Positions 52,306-62,066 of a stretch of 64,000 bases of DNA are shown here, piece by piece. Position 1 is the stretch's first letter, and the number at the start of each line of letters is the position of its first letter. Source of the stretch: CAYNZP01 sp964401835 (lineage in GTDB: Bacteria; Planctomycetota; Phycisphaerae; SM23-33); contig CAYNZP010000002.1 of the NCBI GenBank assembly GCA_964401835.1, forward strand, positions 1-64,000. Reading direction: 5' to 3'. Made by a program: the position numbers and the translations under genes. Below the pieces are notes generated by a model. That model was not told where the DNA came from. It did not search any database and saw only the letters and a list, made by a program, of their open reading frames with translations.

Positions 52306-53040
52306 ATGGTATCGTTGAACTATTATTTGTTGTCAGCTCTGCCGTTATTGCCGGAAATTGGCTCGCCGCCACCACTGACATTAGCCAGTCTGTATGATCA
52401 GGTCTCCGAGTCACCCGGGCCTATGGAACTTGTTGAGGCTTTGATTTTGGGCGATGACCTGATCCAGAGGGACGCCCTTCTCGCAGGTGAAATTGAGCAA
52501 GTCGAGCCGGTTGTGCTATCAGCTGCACAAGTTCGTAATGAAGAACCATTGCCGCCCTACCTGGCCATTATGCAGCAGGACTCTCAGCCAGAGCAGGAAA
52601 AACAGGTAGACGTTCTTTGGGAATCTTACTTTAGTCGTATCGCTTCGGTCGCACGGCGACTTGAAAGCGTTTTTCTTGGGTCATGGGTAAATCGTGAAGT
52701 ATGTTTGCGAAACGCCCTAGCCCAAGAACGGGCCAAAACGCTTGGTTTGGAGCCGGCAGACTATTTAGTAGGAATTGAAAAATTTTCATGCGATGAAGAT
52801 TTTACTTCAGTTGTAAATGAGTGGGCTTCTGTTGAAAATCCGTTAGAAGGTTTAAAAATTCTCGATAAAAACCGTTGGGCCTGGCTCAGCGAGAACGATA
52901 GCTGGTTTTCATTTAAAGATGACGAGTTGGCGGCCTATGCAGCTAAGCTCATTTTGTTAAATCGTTGGCAAAGATTAACTTCACAGTCCAGAAAAGTTAC
53001 CCCTGCCGCACAAGCAGCCGGGGCCAATAGAGAGGAATAA
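52306..53040 (+). CDS. DUF2764 protein of bacterial V-ATPase operons
   Basis: The 244-residue protein starts NYYLLSALPLLP, has an acidic middle and the WVNREVCLRNALAQERAKTLG helix, and matches DUF2764 proteins, found between subunits E and A in the V-ATPase operons of Chlamydia, spirochaetes and Bacteroidetes. It has no known activity; because subunit C is missing, it may replace it as the link between stalk and rotor. The gaps to its neighbours are 9 and 4 bp. Confidence 0.85.
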   Translation: MVSLNYYLLSALPLLPEIGSPPPLTLASLYDQVSESPGPMELVEALILGDDLIQRDALLAGEIEQVEPVVLSAAQVRNEEPLPPYLAIMQQDSQPEQEKQVDVLWESYFSRIASVARRLESVFLGSWVNREVCLRNALAQERAKTLGLEPADYLVGIEKFSCDEDFTSVVNEWASVENPLEGLKILDKNRWAWLSENDSWFSFKDDELAAYAAKLILLNRWQRLTSQSRKVTPAAQAAGANREE

Positions 53041-53044
53041 GACC

Positions 53045-54880
53045 GTGACAGGAAGGATAGTAGCTGTCTACGGAAACATGGTAATCGCACAAACCGGAGG
53101 CAGGGTAGTGCAGAACTCTGTCGGTTATTGCGTGCGAAGCGATGGAGCTAAACTTCTCAGCGAGGTTATCCGCATTAGAGGAAGAGTAGCCGACCTTCAG
53201 GTTTTCGAGGAAACAAGGGGACTGAAAGTTGGCGACAAGGTTGAGTTTCGCGAGCAGATGCTTTCGGTTGTGCTTGGGCCGGGCCTTTTGGGCAATATTT
53301 ACGATGGCCTGCAAAATCCCCTGCCAGAACTTGCAGAAGAAGTAGGTTTCTTTCTCAAGCCGGGCATGTATATCCACGGCCTTGATATAGAAACAAAATG
53401 GCAATTCACCCCCACCGCCAAACAAGGCGATGATGTCAGGGCTGGCGATGGCCTCGGGCATGTTCCTGAAGGCATTTTTGAGCACAAAATCATGGCTCCT
53501 TTCAATCTTAATGAAGTCCTCAAAATCGAGAGCATCGTCGCAGCCGGAGAATACACAGTAGAAGACGAAATCGCCACCGTTGTCGATGAGTCCGGCCAGA
53601 CGCATAAAGTGACAATGCAGCAGGATTGGCCGGTCAAGAGGCCTTTGAATCTCTCTCGGCGTAGACTAATGCCAACCGAACCGTTGGTAACAAGCGTGCG
53701 GATTATGGACTCGATGTTCCCGTTAGTTCGCGGCGGAACATGCTGTATCCCCGGGCCTTTCGGGGCAGGCAAGACAGTTTTGCAACAAATAATCTCGCGG
53801 CATGCAGAAGTTGACATCGTGATTGTGGCGGCTTGTGGCGAGCGTGCCGGCGAAGTTGTAGAAACAATTCGCGAATTCCCCGAACTGACCGACCCGCGTA
53901 CCGGCAAAAGCCTTATGGAGCGGACGATCATTATCTGCAACACTTCTGCGATGCCTGTAGCTGCTCGAGAGGCTTCAGTTTACACGGCAGCTACTCTTGC
54001 CGAGTATTACCGCCAGATGGGTTTGAATGTCCTGCTGCTGGCTGATTCCACTTCCCGTTGGGCACAGGCAATGCGTGAGGTTTCTGGCCGGCTCGAAGAG
54101 ATTCCGGGCGAAGAGGCGTTCCCGGCTTATCTGGAAAGCCGGATAGCTTCGTTCTATGAGCGTGCGGGTGCTTTAGAACTCAATAACGGCGAGGTGGCCT
54201 CGCTTACTATTTGCGGAACAGTAAGCCCGGCTGGTGGCAACTTTGAAGAACCGGTGACGCAGGGAACACTTAAAGTCGTCGGGGCATTCCACGGCCTTAG
54301 CCGTACTCGTAGCGACGCGAGAAGATATCCAGCTATAGACCCGCTTGATTCATGGAGCAAATACACCGGAATCATCGATCCGGAAAAAGTCTTATTCGTC
54401 CGGCGTTTACTTCGTCGTGGAAATGAAGTAAAGCAGATGATAACTGTTGTGGGCGAAGAAGGTACGAGTATTGAAGATTTCGAGGTCATGCTGAAGTCGG
54501 AATTTTTCGACAATGTCTACCTCCAGCAGAACGCCTTCGACGAGGTAGATGCCGCTACGCCCGCCAAGCGGCAGAAATTCGTATTCGATAAGGTTGTGGA
54601 TATTTTAAAGCTCGATTTCGATTTCGAGGACAAAGATCAGGCTCGCAGTGTCATGGTCACAGCAACAGATATGTTCCGTAATTGGAACTTTACTCCATGG
54701 AAAGAAGATAAAAACGGACAAGACGAACAAACCGAACAAGACCTTGCGAAATTTGCAGAGTCAGCTGCCTCTGAAGAATTCAAAAAAATCCTTTCCCAAA
54801 TAGATGAATTTATTACCTCGAAAGGCTCGGCAGGTCAAAAAGAACCTCAGCCCACTAAAACCCAAGAGGGTGAAGAATGA
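53045..54880 (+). CDS. atpA: V-type ATP synthase subunit A (catalytic)
   Basis: The 611-residue catalytic subunit has the Walker A GPFGAGKT (237-244), the A-specific non-homologous region (about 115-190), and the block STSRWAQAMREVSGRLEEIPGEE. It starts with GTG 53045 behind GAGGAATAAGACC. It hydrolyses or makes ATP in the peripheral head and alternates with subunit B. The stop overlaps the subunit B start by 4 bp. Confidence 0.98.
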   Translation: MTGRIVAVYGNMVIAQTGGRVVQNSVGYCVRSDGAKLLSEVIRIRGRVADLQVFEETRGLKVGDKVEFREQMLSVVLGPGLLGNIYDGLQNPLPELAEEVGFFLKPGMYIHGLDIETKWQFTPTAKQGDDVRAGDGLGHVPEGIFEHKIMAPFNLNEVLKIESIVAAGEYTVEDEIATVVDESGQTHKVTMQQDWPVKRPLNLSRRRLMPTEPLVTSVRIMDSMFPLVRGGTCCIPGPFGAGKTVLQQIISRHAEVDIVIVAACGERAGEVVETIREFPELTDPRTGKSLMERTIIICNTSAMPVAAREASVYTAATLAEYYRQMGLNVLLLADSTSRWAQAMREVSGRLEEIPGEEAFPAYLESRIASFYERAGALELNNGEVASLTICGTVSPAGGNFEEPVTQGTLKVVGAFHGLSRTRSDARRYPAIDPLDSWSKYTGIIDPEKVLFVRRLLRRGNEVKQMITVVGEEGTSIEDFEVMLKSEFFDNVYLQQNAFDEVDAATPAKRQKFVFDKVVDILKLDFDFEDKDQARSVMVTATDMFRNWNFTPWKEDKNGQDEQTEQDLAKFAESAASEEFKKILSQIDEFITSKGSAGQKEPQPTKTQEGEE

Positions 54881-56211
54881 GAAAGTATTACGACCATATC
54901 ACTCGAATAGCAGGTAATGTCGTTACGGTAACCGCAACAGATATCGGCTACGACGAACTTGCAATAATAACTACCGCCAATGGCCAATCACTGGCACAGG
55001 TAATTCACCTTGAAGGTGACCAGGTTAGCTTGCAGGTATTCGCGGGTACACAAGGCGTTTCCACTGGCGACCGCGTTCGCTTTCTCGACAGACCGATGCA
55101 GGTACCCTTCAGCGATAATTTGTTCGGCCGGATTTTCGACGGATCAGGCAAGCCACGCGACGAAAGACCCGAGGTGGAAGGAGAAAATGTTGACATCGGT
55201 AGTCCTGCGGTTAATCCCATGCTGCGTCGCAGGCCTGATAAAATGATCGATACCGGAATCCCGATGATCGACATTTTCAATTCGCTTGTGGAAAGTCAGA
55301 AGATTCCGATCTTTTCTGTCGCTGGCGAGCCATACAACGAACTTCTTGCCCGTGTAGGCCTTCAGGCTAACGCAGATGTGATCATACTTGGCGGAATGGG
55401 TTTGCGGCATGACGATTATCTGAAATTCCGCAATACCTTTGAAGAAGGCGGCGTCCTTGGCCGGACCATTATGTTCGTCAATACAGCTGCCGACCCCGTC
55501 GTGGAATGCCTGCTCGTGCCGGACCTTTGCCTGGCTGTTGGCGAACAGTTCGCACTCCAGGGCAAACGGGTATTGGTCCTGCTTTCAGACATGACCGCCT
55601 TTGCCGACGCGCTGAAGGAAATTTCCATTGTCATGGAACAGATTCCGTCCAACCGCGGCTATCCGGGCGATCTTTACACTCAAATGGCTAAGCGGTATGA
55701 AAAAGCCGTCGATTTCGATGGCGCTGGCTCTATGACAGTTTTGGCCTGCGTAACCATGCCCGGCGATGACGTGACCCACCCCGTCCCTGACAACACGGGT
55801 TACATTACCGAAGGCCAGTTCTATCTGCGTAATGGTCGAATCGAACCGTTCGGATCGCTCTCGCGTCTGAAACAACAGGTCAACGGCGACACGCGTGACG
55901 ATCACCGTGCGATTATGGACGCCTGTATTCAATTGTATGCGTCGTGTCGGGAAAGCCGTGAAAAGCGAGACATGGGCTTTGAAATGTCCGCATGGGACAA
56001 AAAGCTTCTTAAATATGGCGATCTTTTCGAGTCAAAAATTATGGATCTCTCGCTTAACCTGCCACTGTTCGATGCGCTTGATGACGCCTGGGAAATCCTG
56101 GCAGAGTGTTTCGATCCGGCTGAAACCGGAATTCGTCGTTCGATTATTGAGGCTCACTGGCCCAAAGAGCTGAAAAAAGAGGAAAAACAAACTGCTGAAG
56201 CATCAGCGTAA
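54877..56211 (+). CDS. atpB: V-type ATP synthase subunit B
   Basis: The 444-residue non-catalytic head subunit has GIPMIDIFNSLVESQKIPIFS, the segment SVAGEPYNELLAR in place of a Walker A, LVLLSDMTAFADALKEIS and RGYPGDLYT. The ATG lies in the ATGA overlap with subunit A, so the two are made in coupled amounts. Confidence 0.98.
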   Translation: MRKYYDHITRIAGNVVTVTATDIGYDELAIITTANGQSLAQVIHLEGDQVSLQVFAGTQGVSTGDRVRFLDRPMQVPFSDNLFGRIFDGSGKPRDERPEVEGENVDIGSPAVNPMLRRRPDKMIDTGIPMIDIFNSLVESQKIPIFSVAGEPYNELLARVGLQANADVIILGGMGLRHDDYLKFRNTFEEGGVLGRTIMFVNTAADPVVECLLVPDLCLAVGEQFALQGKRVLVLLSDMTAFADALKEISIVMEQIPSNRGYPGDLYTQMAKRYEKAVDFDGAGSMTVLACVTMPGDDVTHPVPDNTGYITEGQFYLRNGRIEPFGSLSRLKQQVNGDTRDDHRAIMDACIQLYASCRESREKRDMGFEMSAWDKKLLKYGDLFESKIMDLSLNLPLFDALDDAWEILAECFDPAETGIRRSIIEAHWPKELKKEEKQTAEASA

Positions 56212-56243
56212 TACTTTTTGTAAATTTATTAAAAGAATACCAA

Positions 56244-56894
56244 GTGGCAAAAAAAAACAAACTAACTCGACCTGAGCTTAAAAGGCAGAGAGATGCCTTG
56301 GAGCGTTTCCAGCGGTATCTTCCTATGCTTAAGCTCAAGCAGCAACAATTGCAGACCACGATGCGAAAGCTGGAAACTGACTTGCAAAAGGCCAGAAGTG
56401 AGTTTGATGCAGCCCAGAAGAAATTCCAAAGCTACGACGAGGTATTGGCTGACTATTCTGGCGTTAATGTTCCGCAGTTAGCCGAGCCGGCCGAGATAAA
56501 AACTTCTCAGAAAAATGTAGCTGGCGTTGAAATACCGGTTTTTAAAGAGGTGAGCTTCCCCCAAGCCCGTTACAGCCTCTTTGCCACACCTACCTGGGTA
56601 GATAAGGCGTTAATCGACCTAAGGGAGGTTAGCAGATGCAAAACTTACGCAGATATCCTCCAGCAGCAGTTCGACCTTCTCCAAAAAGAGCTGACGAAGA
56701 TTATCCAGCGAGTAAATCTTTTTGAGAAGGTGAAGATTCCTGAAGCAAAGGAAATTATCAGAATAATTACGATTAAACTTGGCGATGAAATGACGGCCGC
56801 TGTCTGCCGTGCCAAAATTGCTAAAGCAAAACTGGCCGAAAAAGAATCTCCTTCAGACAGGAAGGAACTTGAGAAAGCGGCTGCAGAGGGCTAG
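56244..56894 (+). CDS. atpD: V-type ATP synthase subunit D
   Basis: The 216-residue central-shaft subunit starts at GTG 56244 with KKNKLTRPELKRQRDALERF, and has the two long helices of the rotor (about 8-70 and 125-185) with a variable middle. No clear ribosome-binding site precedes GTG. It connects the A3B3 head with the membrane ring. Subunit F, which usually pairs with D, is not in the operon. Confidence 0.92.
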   Translation: MAKKNKLTRPELKRQRDALERFQRYLPMLKLKQQQLQTTMRKLETDLQKARSEFDAAQKKFQSYDEVLADYSGVNVPQLAEPAEIKTSQKNVAGVEIPVFKEVSFPQARYSLFATPTWVDKALIDLREVSRCKTYADILQQQFDLLQKELTKIIQRVNLFEKVKIPEAKEIIRIITIKLGDEMTAAVCRAKIAKAKLAEKESPSDRKELEKAAAEG

Positions 56895-56901
56895 TTACCC
56901 T

Positions 56902-58674
56902 ATGATAGCGAAGATGCTTAAAATGTATGTTGTAGCTCGCAGTGGAGAGAAAGACCTGCTGCTTGAAACGCTGCGCGATCTGGGAGCAGTCCATCTCATG
57001 CCGACAGATCCGTCAATCGCCGTTGCTGAAGAGCAGACCACTTCAGCCCTGGGGCGAATTGAACGTGCGATCCAGATTTTATCTTCGCATCATCCTGTCG
57101 GAGAAAAGCCGAAAATAAATGCAATTGATGCTGCCGATGAGGCCTTAAGTATTCAGCGTCAACATGCTGAATTAATGACCAGACTTGGCAATCTGCATCG
57201 CCAGCTTGAGCATCAAGAACCTTGGGGAGATGTCCGGCTGGAACAATTCGAACAGTTGGAAAAGGCCGGCATAAAGATAAGGCTTTACTCTGTACCCACC
57301 TCTCAAATTGGTGAGATACAGTCAGAATGTTTCAAGGTAATAAAACATCTTTCCCCCCGAAAGTCTCTGGTGGCTATTATAGACCAGGCCGACCAGGTCA
57401 ATATCTCAGAGGATGCACAGGAATTCCCCTTGCCGTCCAAGGACGCTCCGACAATCCGCAACGAAGCAGCTGAGATAGACGCGAATCTGAAAAGCCACAC
57501 CAGACGGCTTTGCGAACTTGCGAATTTGCTTGATGAATTGCAGGCTGAAATAAAAAGTTTGACCCAGCAGGCTGAGTATACAGTCGCCCAACGTGGCGGG
57601 CTTGATAAGGAGAGGCTTTACGCCCTTCAAGGCTGGGTTCCACAGAAAAAGGCGGAAAGCTTATCTGCAGGCCTGAAAGAAGCGGGTTTGGACGCAGCAG
57701 TCCAGACATTTGAGCCTGCCGAGGAAGAAACTCCACCGACACTCATCGAGTACCCCCGTCTGATCAAGCCCATCAAAGGTTTGTTTGATGTACTTGGAAC
57801 GGTGGCTGGTTATCGGGAGTTCGACGTTTCTGCAGCCTTCATGTTAGCGCTGCCGATTTTCGCGGCGATGCTTATAAGCGACGCAGGTTATGGAGCTATC
57901 CTCTTCCTTGCCCCGTTGTTGCTCTACAAAAAAGCCGCCAACAAGCTTGGAGCTCAATTTACCCAGCTACTAATTATTATTGGCGGTGTTTCGCTGTTGT
58001 GGGGGCTTTTGACAAATAGCTGCTTCGGCTTTGGCTTCCCATTTGCCAAACCGATTATTCCTGTAAACATGACCGAGCATTCCCGGATGCTATTGATGCA
58101 GATAAGTTTCTTTATCGGTGCGATACATCTAAGTCTTGCCCAGCTTTGGCAGGCTGCCGTTCTGTTTCCGAGTATTCAGTTTTTGAGTAAATTTGGCTGG
58201 GCACTATTTATATGGGGCATGTTGGGAGTTGTTAGGTCACTTGTTTTGAATATGCCATTCAGTTGGGAAACCCCCTGGCCATATCTGCTAATATTCGGAA
58301 CCGCCCTGGCTGTTATTTTCGCCAAGCCAAATAAAAATATTCTCAAGATGCTTGGCTTTGGCATAGCGGATTTTCCGTTGTCCGTATTGTCGGCATTTTC
58401 GGACGTAATAAGTTATGTTCGCCTGATGGCCGTGGGCTTGGCCAGCACCGTATTGGCCGCAAGTTTTAATGAACTGGCGATTAAAGCAGGCGCATGGTAT
58501 ATTGCAGTTCCGACACTTATATTTGGACACTCACTTAACCTTGCCTTGGCCATGATAGCACTATTCGCTCATGGTGTAAGGCTTAACATGTTGGAATTTT
58601 CAAGCAATCTTGGTATGCAATGGGTTGGATACGCATTCAAACCCTTTGCTAAGGAAACGATTCAGGAGAAATAG
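56902..58674 (+). CDS. atpI: V-type ATP synthase subunit I (a-subunit/116-kDa type)
   Basis: From ATG 56902 (GAGGGC upstream) the 590-residue protein has a soluble N-terminal stalk-binding half (1-310, coiled coils around 60-95 and 195-235) and a membrane half with about seven helices. Family blocks include DAGYGAILFL, and SDVISYVRLMAVGLAS, where the Arg is the essential residue of the ion half-channel. It forms the stator side of the ion path. A longer frame upstream overlaps subunit D and has no ribosome-binding site. The next gene follows after 2 bp. Confidence 0.95.
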   Translation: MIAKMLKMYVVARSGEKDLLLETLRDLGAVHLMPTDPSIAVAEEQTTSALGRIERAIQILSSHHPVGEKPKINAIDAADEALSIQRQHAELMTRLGNLHRQLEHQEPWGDVRLEQFEQLEKAGIKIRLYSVPTSQIGEIQSECFKVIKHLSPRKSLVAIIDQADQVNISEDAQEFPLPSKDAPTIRNEAAEIDANLKSHTRRLCELANLLDELQAEIKSLTQQAEYTVAQRGGLDKERLYALQGWVPQKKAESLSAGLKEAGLDAAVQTFEPAEEETPPTLIEYPRLIKPIKGLFDVLGTVAGYREFDVSAAFMLALPIFAAMLISDAGYGAILFLAPLLLYKKAANKLGAQFTQLLIIIGGVSLLWGLLTNSCFGFGFPFAKPIIPVNMTEHSRMLLMQISFFIGAIHLSLAQLWQAAVLFPSIQFLSKFGWALFIWGMLGVVRSLVLNMPFSWETPWPYLLIFGTALAVIFAKPNKNILKMLGFGIADFPLSVLSAFSDVISYVRLMAVGLASTVLAASFNELAIKAGAWYIAVPTLIFGHSLNLALAMIALFAHGVRLNMLEFSSNLGMQWVGYAFKPFAKETIQEK

Positions 58675-58676
58675 AA

Positions 58677-59195
58677 ATGACACCACTCGCAATGGGTATG
58701 ACGAGCATTCTTGCTGTGGCAGATCAGCTCTGGCAATTATTCCTCGGTCAAATGGGCGACGTAATCACCCTTGGGCTGGCTGCATTCGGAAGTGCCATGG
58801 GTATCGGCCTGGCCGGACAGGCAGCTTCCGGCGCATGGGGCAAAGAAGCTAAATCAGGGCGAAACTTAAGCTTTACCTACATCATTCTTCTTGGCCTTCC
58901 GCTCAGCCAGACGTTGTACGCTTTTATAATCATGAATAAAATGAGTGGTGTTTTGGATCATCCGGAAATAGCGACAGCCAATGCTGGTTTGTTGCTTGGA
59001 ATCGGTTTGGCAACAGGCTTGGCGGAAATGCTTTCAGCCTGGATGCAGGGCAAGATAGGCGCGGCTGGAATTCGGGCTATGAGCGAAGGCGAGGGAAAGG
59101 GATTTGCGTTTATCATTATCGCGATGGGCATTGCCGAAACAGTCGGCATCTTCGCAATGGTCTTCATGTTTGGTATGATTCCGAGCGTTTCGTAA
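58677..59195 (+). CDS. atpK: V-type ATP synthase subunit K (proteolipid ring)
   Basis: The 172-residue proteolipid has four transmembrane helices in two hairpins. Helix 4 carries the ion-binding carboxylate Glu154 in GIAETVG. Helix 2 has LPLSQ (Leu74, Ser77, Gln78) and helix 3 has MQGK (Gln124). By comparison with Enterococcus hirae NtpK, whose Na+ site uses Leu61, Thr64, Gln65, Gln110 and Glu139, all positions are identical or conservative, which suggests sodium coupling. AGGAGAAATAGAA precedes the ATG. A terminator follows, closing the operon. Confidence 0.96.
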   Translation: MTPLAMGMTSILAVADQLWQLFLGQMGDVITLGLAAFGSAMGIGLAGQAASGAWGKEAKSGRNLSFTYIILLGLPLSQTLYAFIIMNKMSGVLDHPEIATANAGLLLGIGLATGLAEMLSAWMQGKIGAAGIRAMSEGEGKGFAFIIIAMGIAETVGIFAMVFMFGMIPSVS

Positions 59196-59220
59196 GAAAA
59201 CTGCGAAGATTAATAATAAA

Positions 59221-59257
59221 AACGTGGTGGCTCTGACAAGCCACTGCGTTTTTTTAT
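59221..59257 (+). terminator. Rho-independent terminator of the V-ATPase operon
   Basis: GTGGCT and AGCCAC (59227-59232 and 59239-59244), extended by AACG/CGTT with an internal mismatch, form a hairpin followed by seven T. It sits 26 bp after the subunit K stop. Confidence 0.9.
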
Positions 59258-59269
59258 TTGCAGAAAAGC

Positions 59270-60037
59270 TCAATAAGATCGTGGAGCAAATGAAGATTTA
59301 GCCGGCTTCCAATGCCGTCTGAAAAACTCCATTGCCACTTCAGGATGTCTTTCGTGGCCTGCCCCTCTCAGGACGGCAGTCTCTACGACAAAGCCTCGGC
59401 TTTTGAGGTACCTCACGCCTTGGCGAGATTGGGCCTGGATAGTCCCCGGGTCGTTCTGACCCCAATAGATCATGACTGCAGTTCGATTTGCTTCACGCGG
59501 AATCCAACCCTCAATATTGCTTTGACTGAAGTTGCAATTCCTTGGTACTACCGCGCTGAATACATCAGGGTGTCGCAATCCCACCCAGTATGTTGGGAAC
59601 CCCCCGCCGGAGAATCCCGTTATCATTACATTTGCACGGTCTATGTTATATCGATAGCCAAGAAGGCTGACCAGGCTCATTATGAACCGTTCATTCGCGA
59701 GCATACCGAAAATCGGCCCGTCCCCAAGAAGCCCATCTGTGGCGATAAGTGTCGGAGCCACAATAATACAGCCGTTTTTCTCACCAAGCATCTTCCACTC
59801 GCGAATGTGATGTTCTGCGACGTCAAACGGAGGTGTTCCGTGGCAGGTGAAGATAAGTGGAGCCGGCCGGTTATGGCTGTACGTGCTGGGCACGTAAATA
59901 TAGAAACCTCGGCCGGTGACCGGATCGACCTCAAGCCTTTGCTGGACCGGCGTATTCTGTGCTTGAGGAACCGCACAGCCAGCGGCCAGGGTTACAGCTG
60001 AGAGTAAAAAATATAATAGCCCGCGTATATATATCAT
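59270..60037 (-). CDS. Lipoprotein alpha/beta-hydrolase (PHB-depolymerase/feruloyl-esterase-like)
   Basis: The 255-residue protein has a lipoprotein signal with lipobox LAAGC (Cys21) and an alpha/beta-hydrolase fold. The catalytic triad is visible: Ser143 in GFSGGG, Asp196 in GQNDPG, His228 in GAGHERHP. LIFTCHGTPP gives the oxyanion-hole strand. It resembles LpqC-type esterases that act on polyester or feruloyl-sugar bonds. It should be membrane-anchored outside the cytoplasm. The substrate is not evident. No ribosome-binding site is visible before ATG 60037. Confidence 0.88.
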   Translation of the reverse strand: MIYIRGLLYFLLSAVTLAAGCAVPQAQNTPVQQRLEVDPVTGRGFYIYVPSTYSHNRPAPLIFTCHGTPPFDVAEHHIREWKMLGEKNGCIIVAPTLIATDGLLGDGPIFGMLANERFIMSLVSLLGYRYNIDRANVMITGFSGGGFPTYWVGLRHPDVFSAVVPRNCNFSQSNIEGWIPREANRTAVMIYWGQNDPGTIQAQSRQGVRYLKSRGFVVETAVLRGAGHERHPEVAMEFFRRHWKPAKSSFAPRSY

Positions 60038-60167
60038 CTAAAACTATCTATCGTCGCTTTCCAAATTGAGCATAAACCTAAAGAACTTTATAAGGCGGAA
60101 ATGATAGCAACCTCGAAGCCATGATAAAAGAGCTTTATTATCCCATTGGCCTCCAAAAATTCCCCAA

Positions 60168-62066
60168 TTAGAAAAGTCCGCATAAAACCTGCCCGCAACG
60201 GAAGCAACGAGCACAGCCAATCTTGTCCGGGATGGGGATTTTACACTGAGGACATACCCTGACGCCCTGCTCATGTGTCATCGGTTCTCCAACCCGGCAT
60301 CCGCTGCGATAGACCGTCACTCCCTTGCATTTCAAATCGTAAGCCAGGTTAAAAACTTTCTCTACATCCTGGAGAGTAGCATTTGCTGGCATGTTGACTG
60401 TCTTGGAAATTGCTCCGTCGATGTATTCCTGAAAGGCAGCCTGCATTTTGATATGCCACATTGGCGAAATTGTCCCAGAGGTGACGAACAGGGAAGAAAT
60501 TGTCCCGTCATCGTCTTCGATTAAATCATTAAGAGAAACGCCTTGGGCAAGTTTTGGCCCAAGAGTATCGCTCCAGACGCCTTTTTCCTGTGCAAAATGT
60601 TTGAATGCGGAATTTATCTCGAGCATCTCCTGTCCGCCAAGTATGTGTCGATAAAACGCCAAGCCATAAACGGGTTCGATTCCTCCGCTGCATCCTGCAA
60701 GTATGCTTATTGTCCCTGTAGGAGCGATAGTCGTAACCGCCGCATTCCGCATGGGGCGATTGTGCTGCATATCCCAGACGCTTCCTTTGAAATTAGGAAA
60801 GGTTCCTCTTGCTTTCGCTAATTCTTCGCTTGCATCGAAAGCCTCTTCTGTAAGCATTCGTGCAATATGTCGGCCGAATTTGATCCCTTCCTCACTGTCG
60901 TATTTAATGCGAAGTTCAAACATCGCATCAGCAAGGCCCATAATGCCCAGCCCGATTTTTCTGTTAGTGCGGCAAATTCGGTCTATTTCCGGAATCATGT
61001 AATTGTTTACGTCGATAACGTTATCCAGAAATCTGACAGCAAGGCGAATAGTATCTCGCAAAGCAGTTTCGTCCAGCCGTCCACCGCTGACAAACCGGGC
61101 GATATTTATTGAGCCGAGATTGCACGCCTCATAATCTAGCAACGGCTGTTCTCCGCATGGATTCGTAGCCTCTATCCTGCCAAGGTCTGGTGTTGGGTTG
61201 TCCCTGTTGATCCTGTCGATGAAGCAAAGGCCGGGTTCCCCGCTTTCCCAGGCACTCTTGACGATCAGGTTCCAGAGGCCTTTTCTCGTATAAACTTTTT
61301 CCTTGGGGCTATCTATCGGGCTCAAATCCTGGATGACGTAGGATTGGACGTCCAGATCATATGGCAAGAAATTTTTTTTACCTGTGTGAGGGTTTGTTAC
61401 CACGTGGGCTCCATTTGGGTCACTGCAAAGCTTGCTCATAAAGTCGTTGGTTATTTTTATCGAGATATTGAAGTTCTCAAAAGCGAGCGGGTCTGATTTG
61501 GCTGTGATAAATTTAAGTATGTCGGGATGCTCGATTGACATCATTCCCATATTCGCACCACGGCGAAAAGCCCCCTGCTGTATCGCCCGTGTTGCTTCAC
61601 TGAATACACGCCAAAAACTGATAGGCCCGGACGTTCGTCCACCTGAAGAAGCGATGTGATCACCTGTCGGCCTTAGCTTGTCAAAAGAGAACCCCGTACC
61701 GCCACCAGCCTTCTGAATTTGTGCTGTTTGTTTTACTGATTCAAATATTCCTTCGATGCTATCTTCGATAGGGAGAACGAAACATGCACTCAACATTCCA
61801 AGAGTCCTGTTTGCATTCATCAAGGTCGGACTATTGGGAAAAAACATTCCTTCAGTCATTAATGCATTAAATTTTTTTGTCAGCGATTTTATTTCAATTT
61901 TTTTTGTTTCGTATTTCTTCTCAGCTGAGGCAATGAAATCAGCGACGCGGTCAAAAAGTTCAGCCGGTGTTTCAATAATCTTGCCGGAAGAATCTTTCCA
62001 AAGATATCGAGACTCCAGAGTACGGATCGCGTTTGATGAAAGTTTAGATTGCTTGCTTAAAGTCAT
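60168..62066 (-). CDS. nrdJ: Adenosylcobalamin-dependent (class II) ribonucleotide reductase
   Basis: The 632-residue enzyme makes deoxyribonucleotides using a B12-derived radical and needs no oxygen. The active site is clear: Asn302, Cys304 (thiyl) and Glu306 in NPCGEQPL, with the redox pair Cys95 and Cys315. FPNSPTLMNA, QKAGGGTGFSF and APTGTISILAGCSGGIEP are also typical. It ends in a Cys-rich zinc-ribbon-like tail (VCPQC, then CARCFRCGQVLC) that probably reloads the active-site disulfide. There is no N-terminal ATP-cone, so overall activity control by dATP is unlikely. No cobalamin riboswitch could be supported upstream. Confidence 0.95.
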   Translation of the reverse strand: MTLSKQSKLSSNAIRTLESRYLWKDSSGKIIETPAELFDRVADFIASAEKKYETKKIEIKSLTKKFNALMTEGMFFPNSPTLMNANRTLGMLSACFVLPIEDSIEGIFESVKQTAQIQKAGGGTGFSFDKLRPTGDHIASSGGRTSGPISFWRVFSEATRAIQQGAFRRGANMGMMSIEHPDILKFITAKSDPLAFENFNISIKITNDFMSKLCSDPNGAHVVTNPHTGKKNFLPYDLDVQSYVIQDLSPIDSPKEKVYTRKGLWNLIVKSAWESGEPGLCFIDRINRDNPTPDLGRIEATNPCGEQPLLDYEACNLGSINIARFVSGGRLDETALRDTIRLAVRFLDNVIDVNNYMIPEIDRICRTNRKIGLGIMGLADAMFELRIKYDSEEGIKFGRHIARMLTEEAFDASEELAKARGTFPNFKGSVWDMQHNRPMRNAAVTTIAPTGTISILAGCSGGIEPVYGLAFYRHILGGQEMLEINSAFKHFAQEKGVWSDTLGPKLAQGVSLNDLIEDDDGTISSLFVTSGTISPMWHIKMQAAFQEYIDGAISKTVNMPANATLQDVEKVFNLAYDLKCKGVTVYRSGCRVGEPMTHEQGVRVCPQCKIPIPDKIGCARCFRCGQVLCGLF

